This document shows, one piece after another, positions 20,548 to 31,089 of a DNA stretch of 64,000 bases; the first letter of the stretch is position 1; each line of letters starts with the position of its first letter. The notes below the pieces were generated by a model. The model saw nothing but the letters and a program-made list of their open reading frames with translations, ran no database searches and had not been told where the DNA came from. This DNA comes from an uncultured Pelagibacteraceae bacterium (lineage in GTDB: Bacteria; Pseudomonadota; Alphaproteobacteria; Pelagibacterales; Pelagibacteraceae): positions 186,001 to 250,000 of the forward strand of contig CACIMN010000002.1 in the NCBI GenBank assembly GCA_902587755.1, in the 5' to 3' direction. Position numbers and translations under genes: made by a program.

Positions 20548-21921
20548 TTACAAAAAATACGCTCCAACACCTAAAAAGGAAACAAAACCGATTACGTCTG
20601 TTATTGTTGTCACAAAAACACTTGATGCAATCGCCGGGTCAATATTCATTTTTTTTAGAGTAAAAGGGACAAGTATGCCGAATAAACCAGCTATGATCAT
20701 TGTTAGTACCATTGAGATTGCTATTATCAATGAAAGAATACTATCTTGAAACCATAATTGAACAATTAAAGCACTTATTGCTGCAAATATAATTCCATTT
20801 AAAATACCAATAGAAAATTCTTTAAATACATTTGATGAGAAATTATTTTGAGTTAAATCATTTGTAGCTATAGTTCTTACTGTAACTGCAAGTGTTTGCA
20901 TTCCAGCATTTCCACCCATAGAAGCTACAATCGGCATTAAGAAAGCTAATACTACCATTTGTTCAATGGTTGCTCCAAATAAACTAATACACCATGTTGC
21001 TAGAAAGGCAGTAAATAAATTAAGTAAAAGCCAATTGAATCTTCTCTTTGTTTTTTTTACAACTCCATCAGTAATTTCTTCATCTCCTACCCCTGCTAAT
21101 CTTAAAGCATCTTCCTCGGCTTCCTCTTTCAAGACAGTTAAAACGTCATCATTCATAATCATACCAACTAATTTATTATTTTTGTCTACAACAGCGGCTG
21201 AATTCAAATTATAATTTTCAAACAAGTTGGCAACTTCCTCTTTATCCATTTCAACAGGAATTAATAATTGAGATTCTGACATAATTGTTGCCATTTTAGT
21301 ATCACGTGGTGTTGTTAAAACTCTAGATGAAGGGACAGTACCAATTGGTTTAAAATCTTCATTTACAATAAAAATTTCTAAAAACTCTTCAGGTAGATCT
21401 TTGTTTTCTCTTAAATAGTCAATTGTTTGACCTACAGACCAATTGCTTGGTATAGCGGTAAATTCACGCTGCATAAGTCTAGCTGCAGTGTCTTCTGGAT
21501 AGCTTAAACTTTCTAGTAAAGCAAATCTATCTTTTGGGGGTAAAGAACTAAGAATTGCATTTTTATCCGCTTCAGGAACATTTTCTAATATAGATATAGC
21601 ATCGTCTGACTCAAGGCCCTTTAGAATGCTAACTATAGAGTCTGAGGATAAATAAGTAATAATTTCTGATTGAATAGATTCATTTAATTCAACAAAAACC
21701 TCTGGATCAATGTTAAAATTATTTAATTTAATTAAACTTTCTCTGTCAACTTCACTAAGGTGTTCAATAATGTCTGCTGCATCAGCAGGGTGCATTTCAT
21801 TAAATGAATTGGTAATAAATTGAGCATCATTGTTAGCTATTCTGCTAGTAACAACTCTTATATATTCTTTATTAAACTCAAAATTTACTTTTTTATCTTT
21901 AGTTTTTTTAGTTAAAGACAT
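20548..21921 (-). CDS. mgtE: Magnesium transporter MgtE
   Basis: 457 residues. A helical N domain with HPADAADIIEHL (about 44-55) is followed by paired CBS domains (about 140-260; MIMNDDVLTVL in the second) and about five membrane helices in the last 165 residues. The pore motif MGGNAGMQTLAVT (about 338-350) and the C-terminal TTITDVIGF with the selectivity Asp are intact. Cytoplasmic N and CBS domains sense Mg2+ and gate the channel. Divergent from lipB across 61 bases. Confidence 0.96.
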   Translation of the reverse strand: MSLTKKTKDKKVNFEFNKEYIRVVTSRIANNDAQFITNSFNEMHPADAADIIEHLSEVDRESLIKLNNFNIDPEVFVELNESIQSEIITYLSSDSIVSILKGLESDDAISILENVPEADKNAILSSLPPKDRFALLESLSYPEDTAARLMQREFTAIPSNWSVGQTIDYLRENKDLPEEFLEIFIVNEDFKPIGTVPSSRVLTTPRDTKMATIMSESQLLIPVEMDKEEVANLFENYNLNSAAVVDKNNKLVGMIMNDDVLTVLKEEAEEDALRLAGVGDEEITDGVVKKTKRRFNWLLLNLFTAFLATWCISLFGATIEQMVVLAFLMPIVASMGGNAGMQTLAVTVRTIATNDLTQNNFSSNVFKEFSIGILNGIIFAAISALIVQLWFQDSILSLIIAISMVLTMIIAGLFGILVPFTLKKMNIDPAIASSVFVTTITDVIGFVSFLGVGAYFL

Positions 21922-21982
21922 AAATCTACCTATAATTTAGATTTGCACTATTAATACATAATAAAGATAATACAAATTATAA

Positions 21983-22600
21983 ATGAACATAGAGATCAAA
22001 AAGTCAATAAAACCAGTAAATTATTTTGATGCTATTAATATACTGGAGTCAAGATTAAAGGATTTATATGAAAATAATGCGCAAGAATTAATTTGGACTT
22101 TGGAGCATAATGAAGTTTTTACAGCAGGAACATCTTATAAAGAAAATGAAATTATTGATAAATCCATTAAAATATTAGAAACGAATAGAGGTGGTAAAAT
22201 TACTTACCATGGACCAGGTCAATTAATTTGTTATTTTGTTTTAGATTTAAGGAAAAAAAAAGATATCAGAAAATTTATAAAAACTATTGAAAAAACAATA
22301 ATTCAAACTTTAAAATTTTATAAAATAGAAACTTTTCCAGATAAAGATAATATCGGTATATGGCATAAATATAATAATGAAGTTAAAAAAATTGCTGCAA
22401 TAGGTATTAGAGTTAGCAGATGGATTGCATATCATGGTTTTGCAATCAATGTAAATAATGATCTAGAAAATTATAAAAAAATTATACCATGTGGTATTTC
22501 AGATAAAGGAGTGACTAATTTAAAAAATATTTCAAATCAGGATTACTCAAATCTAAATGATATATTAATTAAAAATTTTATTTCAAATTTGAAAATCTAA
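21983..22600 (+). CDS. lipB: Octanoyl-[acyl-carrier-protein]-protein N-octanoyltransferase
   Basis: 205 residues. [20 protein letters not shown] (about 70-89), [11 protein letters not shown] (about 152-162) and [13 protein letters not shown] with the catalytic Cys (about 170) are all present. It transfers octanoyl groups from ACP to lipoyl domains, the first step of lipoate synthesis. The gene overlaps the end of convergent rluC by 23 bases, so the last residues of each protein are encoded on opposite strands. Confidence 0.96.
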   Translation: MNIEIKKSIKPVNYFDAINILESRLKDLYENNAQELIWTLEHNEVFTAGTSYKENEIIDKSIKILETNRGGKITYHGPGQLICYFVLDLRKKKDIRKFIKTIEKTIIQTLKFYKIETFPDKDNIGIWHKYNNEVKKIAAIGIRVSRWIAYHGFAINVNNDLENYKKIIPCGISDKGVTNLKNISNQDYSNLNDILIKNFISNLKI

Positions 22601-23495
22601 GTCTTTTAGATTTTAAAAGTTTTTTAAAATAATCAGGTAACAATGCTGAATAAGTATGTTTTATGTTATTAATTTTAAATTTAATTTGATATGAATGTAA
22701 CATTAAATTTTTATTAATTCCTTTATTAGAATTTGATAATTTATATTTTGTATCTCCAAATATAGGATTTCCAATTGCATATAATTGTTTTCTTAACTGG
22801 TGTTTTCGTCCAGTAATAGGTTTTAATTCTAATAAACTTGCTTCAGAATTATTATCAATAACTTTAAAAATTGTTTTTGCTTTTTCAATTATTTTTTTAT
22901 CGCCATCGTACCTAATTAAATCATCATCCCATACACCTGATTTTTTATTAATTTCACCTTGGCAGATAGCTAAATATGTTTTGTGTACTTTTCTAAGTCT
23001 AAATAATGAAGTAAGCAATTGAGCGCTTTCTCTATTTTTGGCCATTATAAAAACTCCAGAAGTATCTTTATCTAATCTATGAACAGAATATGGTTTTGTT
23101 CCTTCAAAAATTTCACTTTTAGAAAAAATATCAACTAGATTTTTTTTTGATTTAGTTCCCCCTTGCACCGATATGCCTGATGCTTTGTTTAAAACAATAA
23201 AATTGTCATTGTTGTCAATAATTTGATCTTCATTTGATTTTATAATTTCTTTTGATGGTAAAAACTTAATTTTTTTTTGTTGAATTGTTTCTTTAAATTC
23301 AATGTTGAATATATTTATTTCATCTTTCGTTTTTACTTTAAGGGAGCTTTTAACTTTCTTTCTATTGAGTTTTATTTTTCCTGTTCTTAAGTATTTCTCC
23401 ACAAGTCCTTGTGGAATTTTACCAATTTTTAATCTTAACCATCTGTCCAAACGCATATCATTACACGTTGAATCAACGATGTAAGATTTCTTCAT
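22578..23495 (-). CDS. rluC: Ribosomal large subunit pseudouridine synthase (RluC/RluD family)
   Basis: 305 residues. An N-terminal S4 RNA-binding domain ([15 protein letters not shown], about 15-30) precedes a catalytic domain with [16 protein letters not shown] (about 144-159; Asp nucleophile) and [12 protein letters not shown] (about 228-239). It isomerises uridines in 23S rRNA; RluC (positions 955/2504/2580) is more likely than RluD from the S4 arrangement, but the two are hard to separate by eye. It sits ten bases downstream of rplQ, at the end of the ribosomal superoperon. Confidence 0.88.
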   Translation of the reverse strand: MKKSYIVDSTCNDMRLDRWLRLKIGKIPQGLVEKYLRTGKIKLNRKKVKSSLKVKTKDEINIFNIEFKETIQQKKIKFLPSKEIIKSNEDQIIDNNDNFIVLNKASGISVQGGTKSKKNLVDIFSKSEIFEGTKPYSVHRLDKDTSGVFIMAKNRESAQLLTSLFRLRKVHKTYLAICQGEINKKSGVWDDDLIRYDGDKKIIEKAKTIFKVIDNNSEASLLELKPITGRKHQLRKQLYAIGNPIFGDTKYKLSNSNKGINKNLMLHSYQIKFKINNIKHTYSALLPDYFKKLLKSKRLRFSNLK

Positions 23496-23505
23496 GATTT
23501 AAGAT

Positions 23506-23937
23506 TTAAGCTGTAGCTTGTTTTTTCTCTTCAGTTTTAGAAGCTTCTTTTTTTGGTTTATCAACTCTCTTGGCTTCAACATCTCTATCAACAAATTCAA
23601 TTATTGCCATTGGAGCATTATCTCCATATCTAAATCCAGCTTTAATTATTCTTGTGTAACCACCTTTTCTATTCTGGTATCTTTTAGAAAGTGTTTTTTT
23701 AACTTTATTAGCTGATTTAATATCTTGTAGTTTAGAAACCAACATTTTAGTTGTCTGTAAAGTTTCTTTTTTTCCTAATGTTATTATTTTATCCGCTTGA
23801 GGTTTTAAAAATTTAGCTTTTGGCAAAGTAGTTTTGATCTGCTCATACTTAATTAAAGAATTTAACATATTTTTAAGCAGAGCTTTTCTATGCTCTGATG
23901 TTCTATTTAACTTCTTGTTTGCCAAACCATGTCGCAT
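23506..23937 (-). CDS. rplQ: 50S ribosomal protein L17
   Basis: 143 residues; the core [20 protein letters not shown] is diagnostic. Enteric L17 is about 127 residues; here a C-terminal Lys/Glu/Ala tail (about the last 25 residues) extends it. L17 lies at the peptide exit tunnel. Start overlaps the rpoA stop by one base, the usual alpha-operon order rpsM-rpsK-rpoA-rplQ without rpsD. Confidence 0.97.
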   Translation of the reverse strand: MRHGLANKKLNRTSEHRKALLKNMLNSLIKYEQIKTTLPKAKFLKPQADKIITLGKKETLQTTKMLVSKLQDIKSANKVKKTLSKRYQNRKGGYTRIIKAGFRYGDNAPMAIIEFVDRDVEAKRVDKPKKEASKTEEKKQATA

Positions 23938-24965
23938 TAAATTGCTTCCTCCAATTTCTTAGACATTTCAGCAATGTTATCTGGTGGCCAGTTGGGTATT
24001 TCCATTCCTAAATATAAAGACATACCTGTTAAAACTTCTTTTATTTCATTTAATGATTTTCTTCCAAAATTAGGTGTTCTCAACATTTCACCCTCAGATT
24101 TTTGAACTAGGTCTCCAATATAAATAATATTATCATTTTTTAAGCAGTTCATTGATCTGACTGATAACTCTAACTCGTCAACTTTTCTTAGTAAGTTTTT
24201 GTTAAATTCAGGTTCAGTAGAAACTTCTTTTACAGGGGCTTCAACTGGCTCATCAAAATTTACAAACATTTTAAGTTGATCTTGAAAAATTCTAGCAGAA
24301 TAAGCCACAGCATCTTCAGCAGAAATTGATCCGTTAGTTTCAACTTCCATAATTAACTTATCGTAATCTAATGCTTTACCTTCTCTTGCTGTACTTACTG
24401 AATATGAAACTTTTTTAACTGGACTATAAAGTGAGTCTATAGCAATAAGGCCTAATGGTGGCTCTTCAGGTTTATTTAGCTCTGCAGGAACATATCCTTT
24501 ACCTGTATTAACATTCATCTCCATATGAAAAGTAGTATTTTCATCTAGATTACAAATAACTAAATCAGGATTTAAAATTTCAACATCTGCAACTGAAGCT
24601 ATATCTGAAGCTTTAATTTCTCCAGGTCCTTTTGCGTCTAAAATTAATTTTTTTGTACCCTCAGAATTACTTTTTAATGCTAAAGATTTTACGTTTAAAA
24701 CGATATCAGTAACATCTTCTCTAACGCCTTTTATTGAAGTAAATTCATGTAAAACTCCATCAATTTGTATCGATGTTACAGCAGCTCCTCTTATAGATGA
24801 TAACAAAATCCTTCTTAGAGAATTTCCTAAAGTTAATCCATAACCTTTTTCTAAAGGCTCAGCTACAATTTTTGCATGGGTTAAGTCATCACTTATTTGA
24901 ACATCTAATTTAGATGGTTTAATTAATGACTTCCAATTTTTTACATTTACATTCTCGACTTCCAT
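23937..24965 (-). CDS. rpoA: DNA-directed RNA polymerase subunit alpha
   Basis: 342 residues. The N-terminal dimerisation domain includes [20 protein letters not shown] (about 36-55). A linker follows near 240-265, and the C-terminal domain with [17 protein letters not shown] (about 302-318) contacts UP elements and activators. Overlaps rpsK and rplQ by one base each, so alpha synthesis is locked to ribosomal protein synthesis. Slightly longer than the 329 residues of enteric alpha. Confidence 0.98.
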   Translation of the reverse strand: MEVENVNVKNWKSLIKPSKLDVQISDDLTHAKIVAEPLEKGYGLTLGNSLRRILLSSIRGAAVTSIQIDGVLHEFTSIKGVREDVTDIVLNVKSLALKSNSEGTKKLILDAKGPGEIKASDIASVADVEILNPDLVICNLDENTTFHMEMNVNTGKGYVPAELNKPEEPPLGLIAIDSLYSPVKKVSYSVSTAREGKALDYDKLIMEVETNGSISAEDAVAYSARIFQDQLKMFVNFDEPVEAPVKEVSTEPEFNKNLLRKVDELELSVRSMNCLKNDNIIYIGDLVQKSEGEMLRTPNFGRKSLNEIKEVLTGMSLYLGMEIPNWPPDNIAEMSKKLEEAI

Positions 24966-25414
24966 TAAACTCTCCTTTTTTTTGGTGGTCTAGTTCCATT
25001 ATGAGGCATGGGCGTAGTATCTTTTATTGACAAAATCTTAAATCCTCTAGCTTGCAATGCTCTTAAAGCTGTTTCTCTTCCTGATCCAGGACCTTTGACT
25101 TCAACAGATAAAGTTTTCATTCCATACTCAAGAGCTTTCGAGGCAGCTGAATCAGCTGCTATTTGTGCTGCGTAAGGAGTTGATTTTCTTGATCCCTTAA
25201 AACCTTTTTGTCCAGCAGATGCCCATGAAATTACATTTCCATTTGTATCTGCAATAGAAATTATAGTATTATTAAATGTTGATTGCACATAAGCAATACC
25301 ATTTAAAATATTTTTCTTAGCTTTCTTTTTTTTTGAATAAGAACTTTTTACACTTTTCTTAATAGACTTCTCTACTTTCTGATCTTTATTCTCAACCTTA
25401 TCAGTTTTAGCCAT
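24965..25414 (-). CDS. rpsK: 30S ribosomal protein S11
   Basis: 149 residues. The S11 core starts near residue 36 ([17 protein letters not shown]) and ends with the conserved [16 protein letters not shown]. Before it lies an extra Lys-rich segment of about 20 residues compared with the usual 129-residue protein; no later in-frame ATG fits, and ATG 25414 sits two bases after the rpsM stop, so the extension seems real. S11 lines the 30S platform near the mRNA exit. Confidence 0.97.
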   Translation of the reverse strand: MAKTDKVENKDQKVEKSIKKSVKSSYSKKKKAKKNILNGIAYVQSTFNNTIISIADTNGNVISWASAGQKGFKGSRKSTPYAAQIAADSAASKALEYGMKTLSVEVKGPGSGRETALRALQARGFKILSIKDTTPMPHNGTRPPKKRRV

Positions 25415-25416
25415 AA

Positions 25417-25800
25417 CTATTTTTTTGTTGGTGTTAATTTTTTTCCAGCAATAGCAATTGCTTTTCCTTTTCTTGTCCTTGCATTACATCTAGTTCTTTG
25501 TCCTCTAACAGGTAATTTTTTTCTATGTCTTGTTCCTCTGTAACAAGCTAGATCAATTAATCTTTTTATACTTAATGAATAATCTCTCCTTAAATCACCT
25601 TCTACTTTAAAGTTTTGATCGATGTACTCTCTAATTTTTAAAATCTCTTCATCTGTTAATTCATTTACTCTTTTAGCTCTTGGAATTTCTAAAGATGAAC
25701 AAATTTGCTGAGAGAATTTATCACCGATTCCATAAATATAAGTTAAACCTATATGAACAAGTTTATTCTGTGGAATGTTTATACCTGCGATACGAGCCAT
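25417..25800 (-). CDS. rpsM: 30S ribosomal protein S13
   Basis: 127 residues; [26 protein letters not shown]-type N-terminus and the basic [20 protein letters not shown] segment (about 90-109) are characteristic. It bridges the 30S head to the 50S subunit. A 55-base gap separates it from adk upstream; rpmJ (L36), commonly located just before rpsM, is not there. Confidence 0.98.
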   Translation of the reverse strand: MARIAGINIPQNKLVHIGLTYIYGIGDKFSQQICSSLEIPRAKRVNELTDEEILKIREYIDQNFKVEGDLRRDYSLSIKRLIDLACYRGTRHRKKLPVRGQRTRCNARTRKGKAIAIAGKKLTPTKK

Positions 25801-25855
25801 AGTTTTTGTGATAAATTGTGCCTTTTATATAAGAAGATTAATCAAAGTCAACGTC

Positions 25856-26419
25856 TTATAAATTGGTAAAAGCGTCTATTTTCCTTGTTATTTCTTCAAT
25901 TTCTAAGCCTCCATCAATCTCTTTAAAATTTGAATTCTCGGAGTAGAAATTTAGAACTGGTTGGGTTGTTTCCATATATTTCTCATATCTTGAAACTATC
26001 GTATGAGTATCATCATCAGACCTATTTTCTATAATTTTTCTCTTCTCAAGCCTTTTAAGGATTGTTTCTTTATCTACGTTTAAAAATAAAATTAAATCTA
26101 TGCTCTGATTTGAATTTTCTAGTAACACTTCTAAATTTTTAGCCTGGCTTAACGATCGAGGATATCCATCAAAGATTAATTTATTTTTTTTTTGTGGATC
26201 TGATATTAAATTTTCTATAAGTTTATTAACAATATCATCACTTATAAATTTTCCATTCTTCATATCGTTGGATATGGCTTTACCAATATCTGATTTTTTT
26301 TTGATTTCTTCTCTTAAAAGATCGCCTGTTGAAATTTGAAATGCATTTAATTTGTTTACTAGATATTTAGACTGAGTACCTTTTCCAGCACCAGGAGGTC
26401 CAAATAAAATTATATTCAC
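25856..26419 (-). CDS. adk: Adenylate kinase (short form)
   Basis: 187 residues. The P-loop GPPGAGKGTQS (about 7-17), DGYPRSLSQA (about 84-93) and R-DDD near 140 (ENRSDDDTHTIVSRYEKY) are the active-site elements. It lacks the large LID insert of the 214-residue enteric enzyme. It interconverts ATP + AMP and 2 ADP. Translation starts at GTG directly after the secY stop (TAAGTG), so expression is coupled to secY, as in many bacteria. Confidence 0.97.
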   Translation of the reverse strand: MNIILFGPPGAGKGTQSKYLVNKLNAFQISTGDLLREEIKKKSDIGKAISNDMKNGKFISDDIVNKLIENLISDPQKKNKLIFDGYPRSLSQAKNLEVLLENSNQSIDLILFLNVDKETILKRLEKRKIIENRSDDDTHTIVSRYEKYMETTQPVLNFYSENSNFKEIDGGLEIEEITRKIDAFTNL

Positions 26420-27700
26420 TTACTTACCAAATTTTGTTTTTTTAATCAGTTGTTCGTATTGTGAACTCATTAATCTTGTTTGAATTTGCGTCACAGTATC
26501 GATAGCTACTACAACAACAATTAATATAGATGCACCACCTAAATAAAAAGGTATTGGATAGTTTGCAATTAAAAATTCTGGCATCAAACAAACTAGAGTT
26601 AAATAAAGAGCACCAATCGTTGTTAATTTTGTTGAAATATTTTGAATATACAGCGCAGTACTCTCACCTGGTCTAATTCCTGGTACAAATCCTCCATACT
26701 TTCTTAGATTCTCGGCAGTTTCCGTTGGATTGAATGTTATAGAAGTATAAAAAAAAGTGAAAAATATTATTCCCGATGCATACAAAAGCATATAAAGAGG
26801 TTGTCCTTGAGTAAAATAAGAGCTCAAGTTTAAAAATGTTTCATTGTTAGAAAATGAAAAATTTGAAAAAGTTACTGGTAATAATAGAAGAGCAGAAGCA
26901 AAAATTGCAGGAATTACTCCAGCCTGATTTATTTTTAAAGGTAAATGTGATGACTCTCCTCCATACATTTTGTTACCCATTTGTCTTTTGGGATAATTAA
27001 TTAGAATTTTTCTTAATGCTCTTTCCATAAATACAACAAATAAAATTACCAATATTAACAAAACAAATAGTGCCAAAATCATAAAAGTAGAAACAGCACC
27101 TGTTCTTCCTAATTCAAAAGTTGTAACTAAAGCTCTTGGAATTTCAGCTACGATACCAGCAAATATTATTAGTGATATACCGTTACCAATCCCTCTTTGA
27201 GTAATTTGTTCACCTAACCACATTAAAAATATTGTTCCTGCAACAATAGTTGTAACTGTTGTTATTTTGAAAAAAGTTCCTGGATTAATTACTAAGTCAG
27301 CCGATGACTCTAAACCAACAGATAAACCATATCCTTGAACTGTTGCAAGCAACACTGTTCCATATCGAGTAATTTGTGTAATTTTAGCTCTTCCTGTCTC
27401 ACCTTGAGCTTTAAGATTTTTAAAATAATCAGAAACCCCAGTTAAAAGTTGAACTATAATTGCAGAAGAAATATAAGGCATTATACCTAATGCAAATATC
27501 GCCATTCTGCTAACTGCACCTCCAGCAAAGACATTAAACATGCCTAGCAATCCTTTTTGATTGCCTTCCATCATTATTTTTAATTGCTCCGGATCTATAC
27601 CTGGTAAAGGTACAAAAGTTCCAAATCTATAAACTGCTAATATTAAAATAGTAAATATAATTCTATTTCTTAAATCATTTGTTGATGATGATGCGCTCAT
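26420..27700 (-). CDS. secY: Protein translocase subunit SecY
   Basis: 426 residues with ten hydrophobic helices. FVPLPGIDPEQL (about 29-40), the plug-region GMFNVFAGGAVSRMAIFALGI (about 53 onward) and YGGFVPGIRPGE (about 335-346) are SecY hallmarks. It forms the inner-membrane channel with SecE (at 50381-50572) and SecG. Nine bases downstream of rplO; immediately followed by adk. Confidence 0.98.
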   Translation of the reverse strand: MSASSSTNDLRNRIIFTILILAVYRFGTFVPLPGIDPEQLKIMMEGNQKGLLGMFNVFAGGAVSRMAIFALGIMPYISSAIIVQLLTGVSDYFKNLKAQGETGRAKITQITRYGTVLLATVQGYGLSVGLESSADLVINPGTFFKITTVTTIVAGTIFLMWLGEQITQRGIGNGISLIIFAGIVAEIPRALVTTFELGRTGAVSTFMILALFVLLILVILFVVFMERALRKILINYPKRQMGNKMYGGESSHLPLKINQAGVIPAIFASALLLLPVTFSNFSFSNNETFLNLSSYFTQGQPLYMLLYASGIIFFTFFYTSITFNPTETAENLRKYGGFVPGIRPGESTALYIQNISTKLTTIGALYLTLVCLMPEFLIANYPIPFYLGGASILIVVVVAIDTVTQIQTRLMSSQYEQLIKKTKFGK

Positions 27701-27709
27701 ATAAACAAA

Positions 27710-28162
27710 CTATTTTTTTAATTGAATAGATCCACCAATTTTTTCTAGTTTTTCTATTGCTGATTTAGAGGCTAGGTCAGCTTCAATATTAATTTTATTT
27801 TTTACTTCCCCAGATCCTAAAATTTTTAATTTTTTCGAGTTTTTATTTATTAATTTAAGTTTTTTTAATAATTCAGAATTTAATACTTCATTTGGATTAA
27901 TATTTTTTTTGTCTATTAAAGATTGAATTTTATCTAGATTTAAAATTGCAACACTCTCTTTTGATATTGGGTTAAAACCTCTTTTTGGAAGTCTTCTGTA
28001 CAAAGGCATTTGACCACCTTCAAAACTTTTTATGGCTACTCCAGATCTTGATTTTTGACCTTTAACACCTCTGCCTGATGTTTTGCCTTTACCAGAACCA
28101 ATTCCTCTTCCAACTCTGATTTTAGCTTTATTGATTTTTTCTCTATTATTTAAAGTAATCAT
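27710..28162 (-). CDS. rplO: 50S ribosomal protein L15
   Basis: 150 residues. The Gly/Lys-rich N-terminus [17 protein letters not shown] (about 17-33) and the [19 protein letters not shown] segment (about 45-63) identify L15, a late 50S assembly protein. Start overlaps the rpsE stop by one base, leaving no room for rpmD (L30), which normally lies between them. Confidence 0.97.
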   Translation of the reverse strand: MITLNNREKINKAKIRVGRGIGSGKGKTSGRGVKGQKSRSGVAIKSFEGGQMPLYRRLPKRGFNPISKESVAILNLDKIQSLIDKKNINPNEVLNSELLKKLKLINKNSKKLKILGSGEVKNKINIEADLASKSAIEKLEKIGGSIQLKK

Positions 28163-28677
28163 TATCCTCTTTTTTCAACTATTTCTGAAATTTTTTTATT
28201 TCTAATTGCTGATATTTGTTTTGGTGAACTTTGTTTCATCAATGCTTTCATTGTTGCTCTGATAACATTGTGTGCATTAGAAGTTCCCATAGATTTTGCA
28301 ACAATATCTTTTACTCCTAGAACTTCACATACTGCCCTAACCGGTCCACCTGCAATTATTCCTGTCCCCTTAGATGCTGCTCTTAACACTATTCTACCTG
28401 AGCCATCTTTTGCCTTAACGTCATGATGTATTGTTCTACCTTCTCTTAGTGGTATATGGGTAAGTTTTCTTCTTGCCATTTCATTTGCTTTTTTTATTGC
28501 ATCAGGCACTTGTTTAGCCTTAGCGTGAGCTATACCAATTTTTCCTGCTTGATTTCCAACAACCACAAGCGCTGAAAATCCAAATCTTCTCCCACCCTTT
28601 ACAACTTTTGTAATACGATTTATGTGAACTAATTTTTCTAATATATCATCAGTTTTTTTGTTTTTTAAATTTTCCAT
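28162..28677 (-). CDS. rpsE: 30S ribosomal protein S5
   Basis: 171 residues. The double-stranded RNA-binding N-terminal part includes [18 protein letters not shown] (about 25-42), and [20 protein letters not shown] (about 105-124) lies in the C-terminal part. S5 helps decoding fidelity and mRNA unwinding at the entry pore. Follows rplR by two bases and overlaps rplO by one. Confidence 0.98.
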   Translation of the reverse strand: MENLKNKKTDDILEKLVHINRITKVVKGGRRFGFSALVVVGNQAGKIGIAHAKAKQVPDAIKKANEMARRKLTHIPLREGRTIHHDVKAKDGSGRIVLRAASKGTGIIAGGPVRAVCEVLGVKDIVAKSMGTSNAHNVIRATMKALMKQSSPKQISAIRNKKISEIVEKRG

Positions 28678-28679
28678 AA

Positions 28680-29036
28680 TTAAAATTTCATTCCATTTTC
28701 TCTTAAGGTTTCTGCAAAAACTTTAATTCTACCATGATATTTATAAGAACCTCTATCAAAATAAATTTTAGTAATTTTTTTCTCTTGTGCTTTTTTAGCT
28801 AATTTTTGAGCAACCAATTTAGATAGCTCAGTTTTATTAACTTTGTCTACTGATCTAAGATCTTTTTCTACAGATGAGGCAGATAACAAGGTTACATTTT
28901 TTGTATCATCAATTATTTGAGCTGAAATATTTTTTGATGATCTAGAAATACTTAATCTAAATCTATCTTTTGAAGCAACTTTTTTAACTTTGTTGCTAAC
29001 TCTAAATCTTTTTCTGATACTAGTGTTTAGTTTCAT
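28680..29036 (-). CDS. rplR: 50S ribosomal protein L18
   Basis: 118 residues, normal length. The basic N-terminus, [17 protein letters not shown] (about 28-44) and the C-terminal [23 protein letters not shown]-type ending are diagnostic. It binds 5S rRNA in the central protuberance. One-base overlap with rplF upstream. Confidence 0.97.
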   Translation of the reverse strand: MKLNTSIRKRFRVSNKVKKVASKDRFRLSISRSSKNISAQIIDDTKNVTLLSASSVEKDLRSVDKVNKTELSKLVAQKLAKKAQEKKITKIYFDRGSYKYHGRIKVFAETLRENGMKF

Positions 29037-29575
29037 TACTTTTTCTTTCCTTCTTTTTTGAGAACATATTGACCTTTTTCTCGAACACCTTTGCCTTTAT
29101 AAGGTTCTATCTTTCTTAACGTTTTAATTTTAGATGCTACTTCGCCAACTAGCTGCTTATCAGATCCTGTGATTTTTAATGTTGTTTGTTTTTCAACGGC
29201 AATTTTAATACCTTCTGGTATATCAAAATTGATATCATGGCTATAACCTAACTGTAAATTTAACTGATTTCCTTTTAACGCTGCTCTATAACCAACACCA
29301 ACTAATTCTAAAGTTTTTTCATAACCTGTGCTGGATCCAATAACAGCATTATTGATTAAACTTCTATTCATGCCCCAAAGTCTTTTTGAGTTTTGATCTA
29401 CTTTTTTTGGTTTAATAGATATTTCTTTTCCTTCAATTATGTCTAAATTAAACATATCTAAATCAACATTGATTGATTTTTTACCTAAGGGTCCCTCAAT
29501 ATTTATAATATTACCGGCTAAGGCAACCTTAACTTTTTCAGGGATCGATATGTTTATTTTACCTATTTTAGACAT
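29036..29575 (-). CDS. rplF: 50S ribosomal protein L6
   Basis: 179 residues, two repeated L6 folds. [21 protein letters not shown] (from about residue 90) and the C-terminal [21 protein letters not shown] are characteristic. It sits near the factor-binding centre. One-base overlaps with both rpsH and rplR. Confidence 0.97.
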   Translation of the reverse strand: MSKIGKINISIPEKVKVALAGNIINIEGPLGKKSINVDLDMFNLDIIEGKEISIKPKKVDQNSKRLWGMNRSLINNAVIGSSTGYEKTLELVGVGYRAALKGNQLNLQLGYSHDINFDIPEGIKIAVEKQTTLKITGSDKQLVGEVASKIKTLRKIEPYKGKGVREKGQYVLKKEGKKK

Positions 29576-29970
29576 TAAAATACCTTACAAATTATTTCGC
29601 CACCAACTTTTTGTTTTCTTGCATCTATATCAGTCATTACTCCTTTTGGAGTTGAAACAATAGCAATTCCTAAACCATTATTTATTTTAGGTAAGCTATC
29701 AGCAGATGAAAAAATTCTTCTCCCAGGTTTTGATACTCTTTCAAAAGCACTAATTACTGGATTACCTGAATGGTACTTAAGTTCTAATGATAGCATCGGT
29801 TTCTTTTCTTCAGAACTTACTTTAAAATCTTTAATAAAACCTTCGTTTTTAAGTATATCTGCAATTTTTGTTTTAAAATTAGAAGAAGGTAATTCTACTT
29901 TTTTATGATTTCTAGCTTGAGCATTTTTCACTCTTGCAATCATATCTCCTATTGGGTCACTTAAACTCAT
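29575..29970 (-). CDS. rpsH: 30S ribosomal protein S8
   Basis: 131 residues, normal length. DPIGDMIARVKNAQ (about 5-18) and the C-terminal GLGIAIVSTPKGVMTD (about 99-114) are S8 signatures. It binds the central domain of 16S rRNA and in other bacteria autoregulates the spc operon; I see no leader of its own because it follows rpsN by 11 bases. Confidence 0.98.
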   Translation of the reverse strand: MSLSDPIGDMIARVKNAQARNHKKVELPSSNFKTKIADILKNEGFIKDFKVSSEEKKPMLSLELKYHSGNPVISAFERVSKPGRRIFSSADSLPKINNGLGIAIVSTPKGVMTDIDARKQKVGGEIICKVF

Positions 29971-29981
29971 AATTTTCCTTT

Positions 29982-30287
29982 CTACCAGCTAGATTTAACT
30001 AAGCCAGGTATCTTTCCTTGTAATCCTAATTGTCTTAATGCAATTCTTGAAATCTTTAATTTTCTGTAAACACCGTGAGGTCTTCCAGTAATCTCACATC
30101 TATTCATAACTCTTATTTTTGCTGAGTTTCTTGGCAATTTAGACAATTTTTGCTGCGCTTTAAATCTTTCTTCTAATGGAATCTTTTTATCCATTACAAT
30201 CTTCTTTAATGCTTGTCTTTTTTTATAAAGCCTATCTGAAAGCTTAATTCTTTTTTTATTTTTATTAACAGCGCTTAACTTTGCCAT
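29982..30287 (-). CDS. rpsN: 30S ribosomal protein S14 (zinc-independent form)
   Basis: 101 residues, the long form without CxxC zinc ligands. LPRNSAKIRVMNRCEITGRP (about 51-70) and the C-terminal LRQLGLQGKIPGLVKSSW are diagnostic. Situated two bases after rplE in the spc order. Confidence 0.98.
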   Translation of the reverse strand: MAKLSAVNKNKKRIKLSDRLYKKRQALKKIVMDKKIPLEERFKAQQKLSKLPRNSAKIRVMNRCEITGRPHGVYRKLKISRIALRQLGLQGKIPGLVKSSW

Positions 30288-30289
30288 AT

Positions 30290-30844
30290 TTAATTATCTC
30301 CTTTTTTAATAAATGGAAAATTCATTTTTTCTAGTAAAGCGAAACTATGCTCTTTATTTATTGCTTTAATAACTATTACTATATCTAAACCTCTAACTTT
30401 GTCTGCTCTATCAAAGCTTACTTCCGGGAAAATTATATGTTCTTTAATTCCAAATGTATAATTACCAAATTTATCAAAACCTTTTGATGACAAACCTCTA
30501 AAATCTTTAATTCTTGGTAATGCAATATTCACTAATCTATCTAAGAATTCATACATTCTATTTTTTCTTAAAGTTACTTTTAAACCAGCGTTTGATCCTT
30601 TTCTTGTTTTAAAGTTCGCAACTGATTTTTTAAATTTTGTTGTTACTGGTTTTTGTCCTGTAATTTTAGCCATATCTTCTTCACATGATTTTAAAATCTT
30701 AGAATCTGAAGCATCTAAACCAAGACCCATATTTAAAATAACTTTCTCAATTCTTGGAGCCATATAAATATTCTTAAAACCAAACTGGTCTTTTAATGCA
30801 GGTTGAATTTCTTTATTAAATATTTCTTTTAATCTTGGTGTCAT
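30290..30844 (-). CDS. rplE: 50S ribosomal protein L5
   Basis: 184 residues. IEKVILNMGLG (about 32-42), the TGQKPVTTKFKKSVANFK segment (about 60-77) and the C-terminal FGIKEHIIFPEVSFD (about 131-145) identify L5, which carries 5S rRNA into the central protuberance and contacts P-site tRNA. One-base overlap with rplX. Confidence 0.98.
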   Translation of the reverse strand: MTPRLKEIFNKEIQPALKDQFGFKNIYMAPRIEKVILNMGLGLDASDSKILKSCEEDMAKITGQKPVTTKFKKSVANFKTRKGSNAGLKVTLRKNRMYEFLDRLVNIALPRIKDFRGLSSKGFDKFGNYTFGIKEHIIFPEVSFDRADKVRGLDIVIVIKAINKEHSFALLEKMNFPFIKKGDN

Positions 30845-31089
30845 TATTTTTTAGCCTCTTTTTTCTTAGCCGCTTTTTCATCAATTAGTTTTAAGTTTGA
30901 AATATGTATAAAACTTTCTTTAGGAAAAATTCCACCTTTTTTCTCTTTGGTTGTTTTAACGTGCTTTTTAACCATGTTTATTTCTTTAACCTTTGCTCTG
31001 TTATTAACTCTATCAATTTCAATAACTTCACCTTCTTTTTTTTTATCTTTTCCAGTTAAAACTCTAACTTTCAAACCTTTTTTAATCAT
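30844..31089 (-). CDS. rplX: 50S ribosomal protein L24
   Basis: 81 residues with a KOW motif ([15 protein letters not shown], about 8-22). Shorter than the 104-residue enteric protein, and it ends in a Lys/Ala tail. L24 initiates 50S assembly. One-base overlaps with rplN and rplE. Confidence 0.96.
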   Translation of the reverse strand: MIKKGLKVRVLTGKDKKKEGEVIEIDRVNNRAKVKEINMVKKHVKTTKEKKGGIFPKESFIHISNLKLIDEKAAKKKEAKK

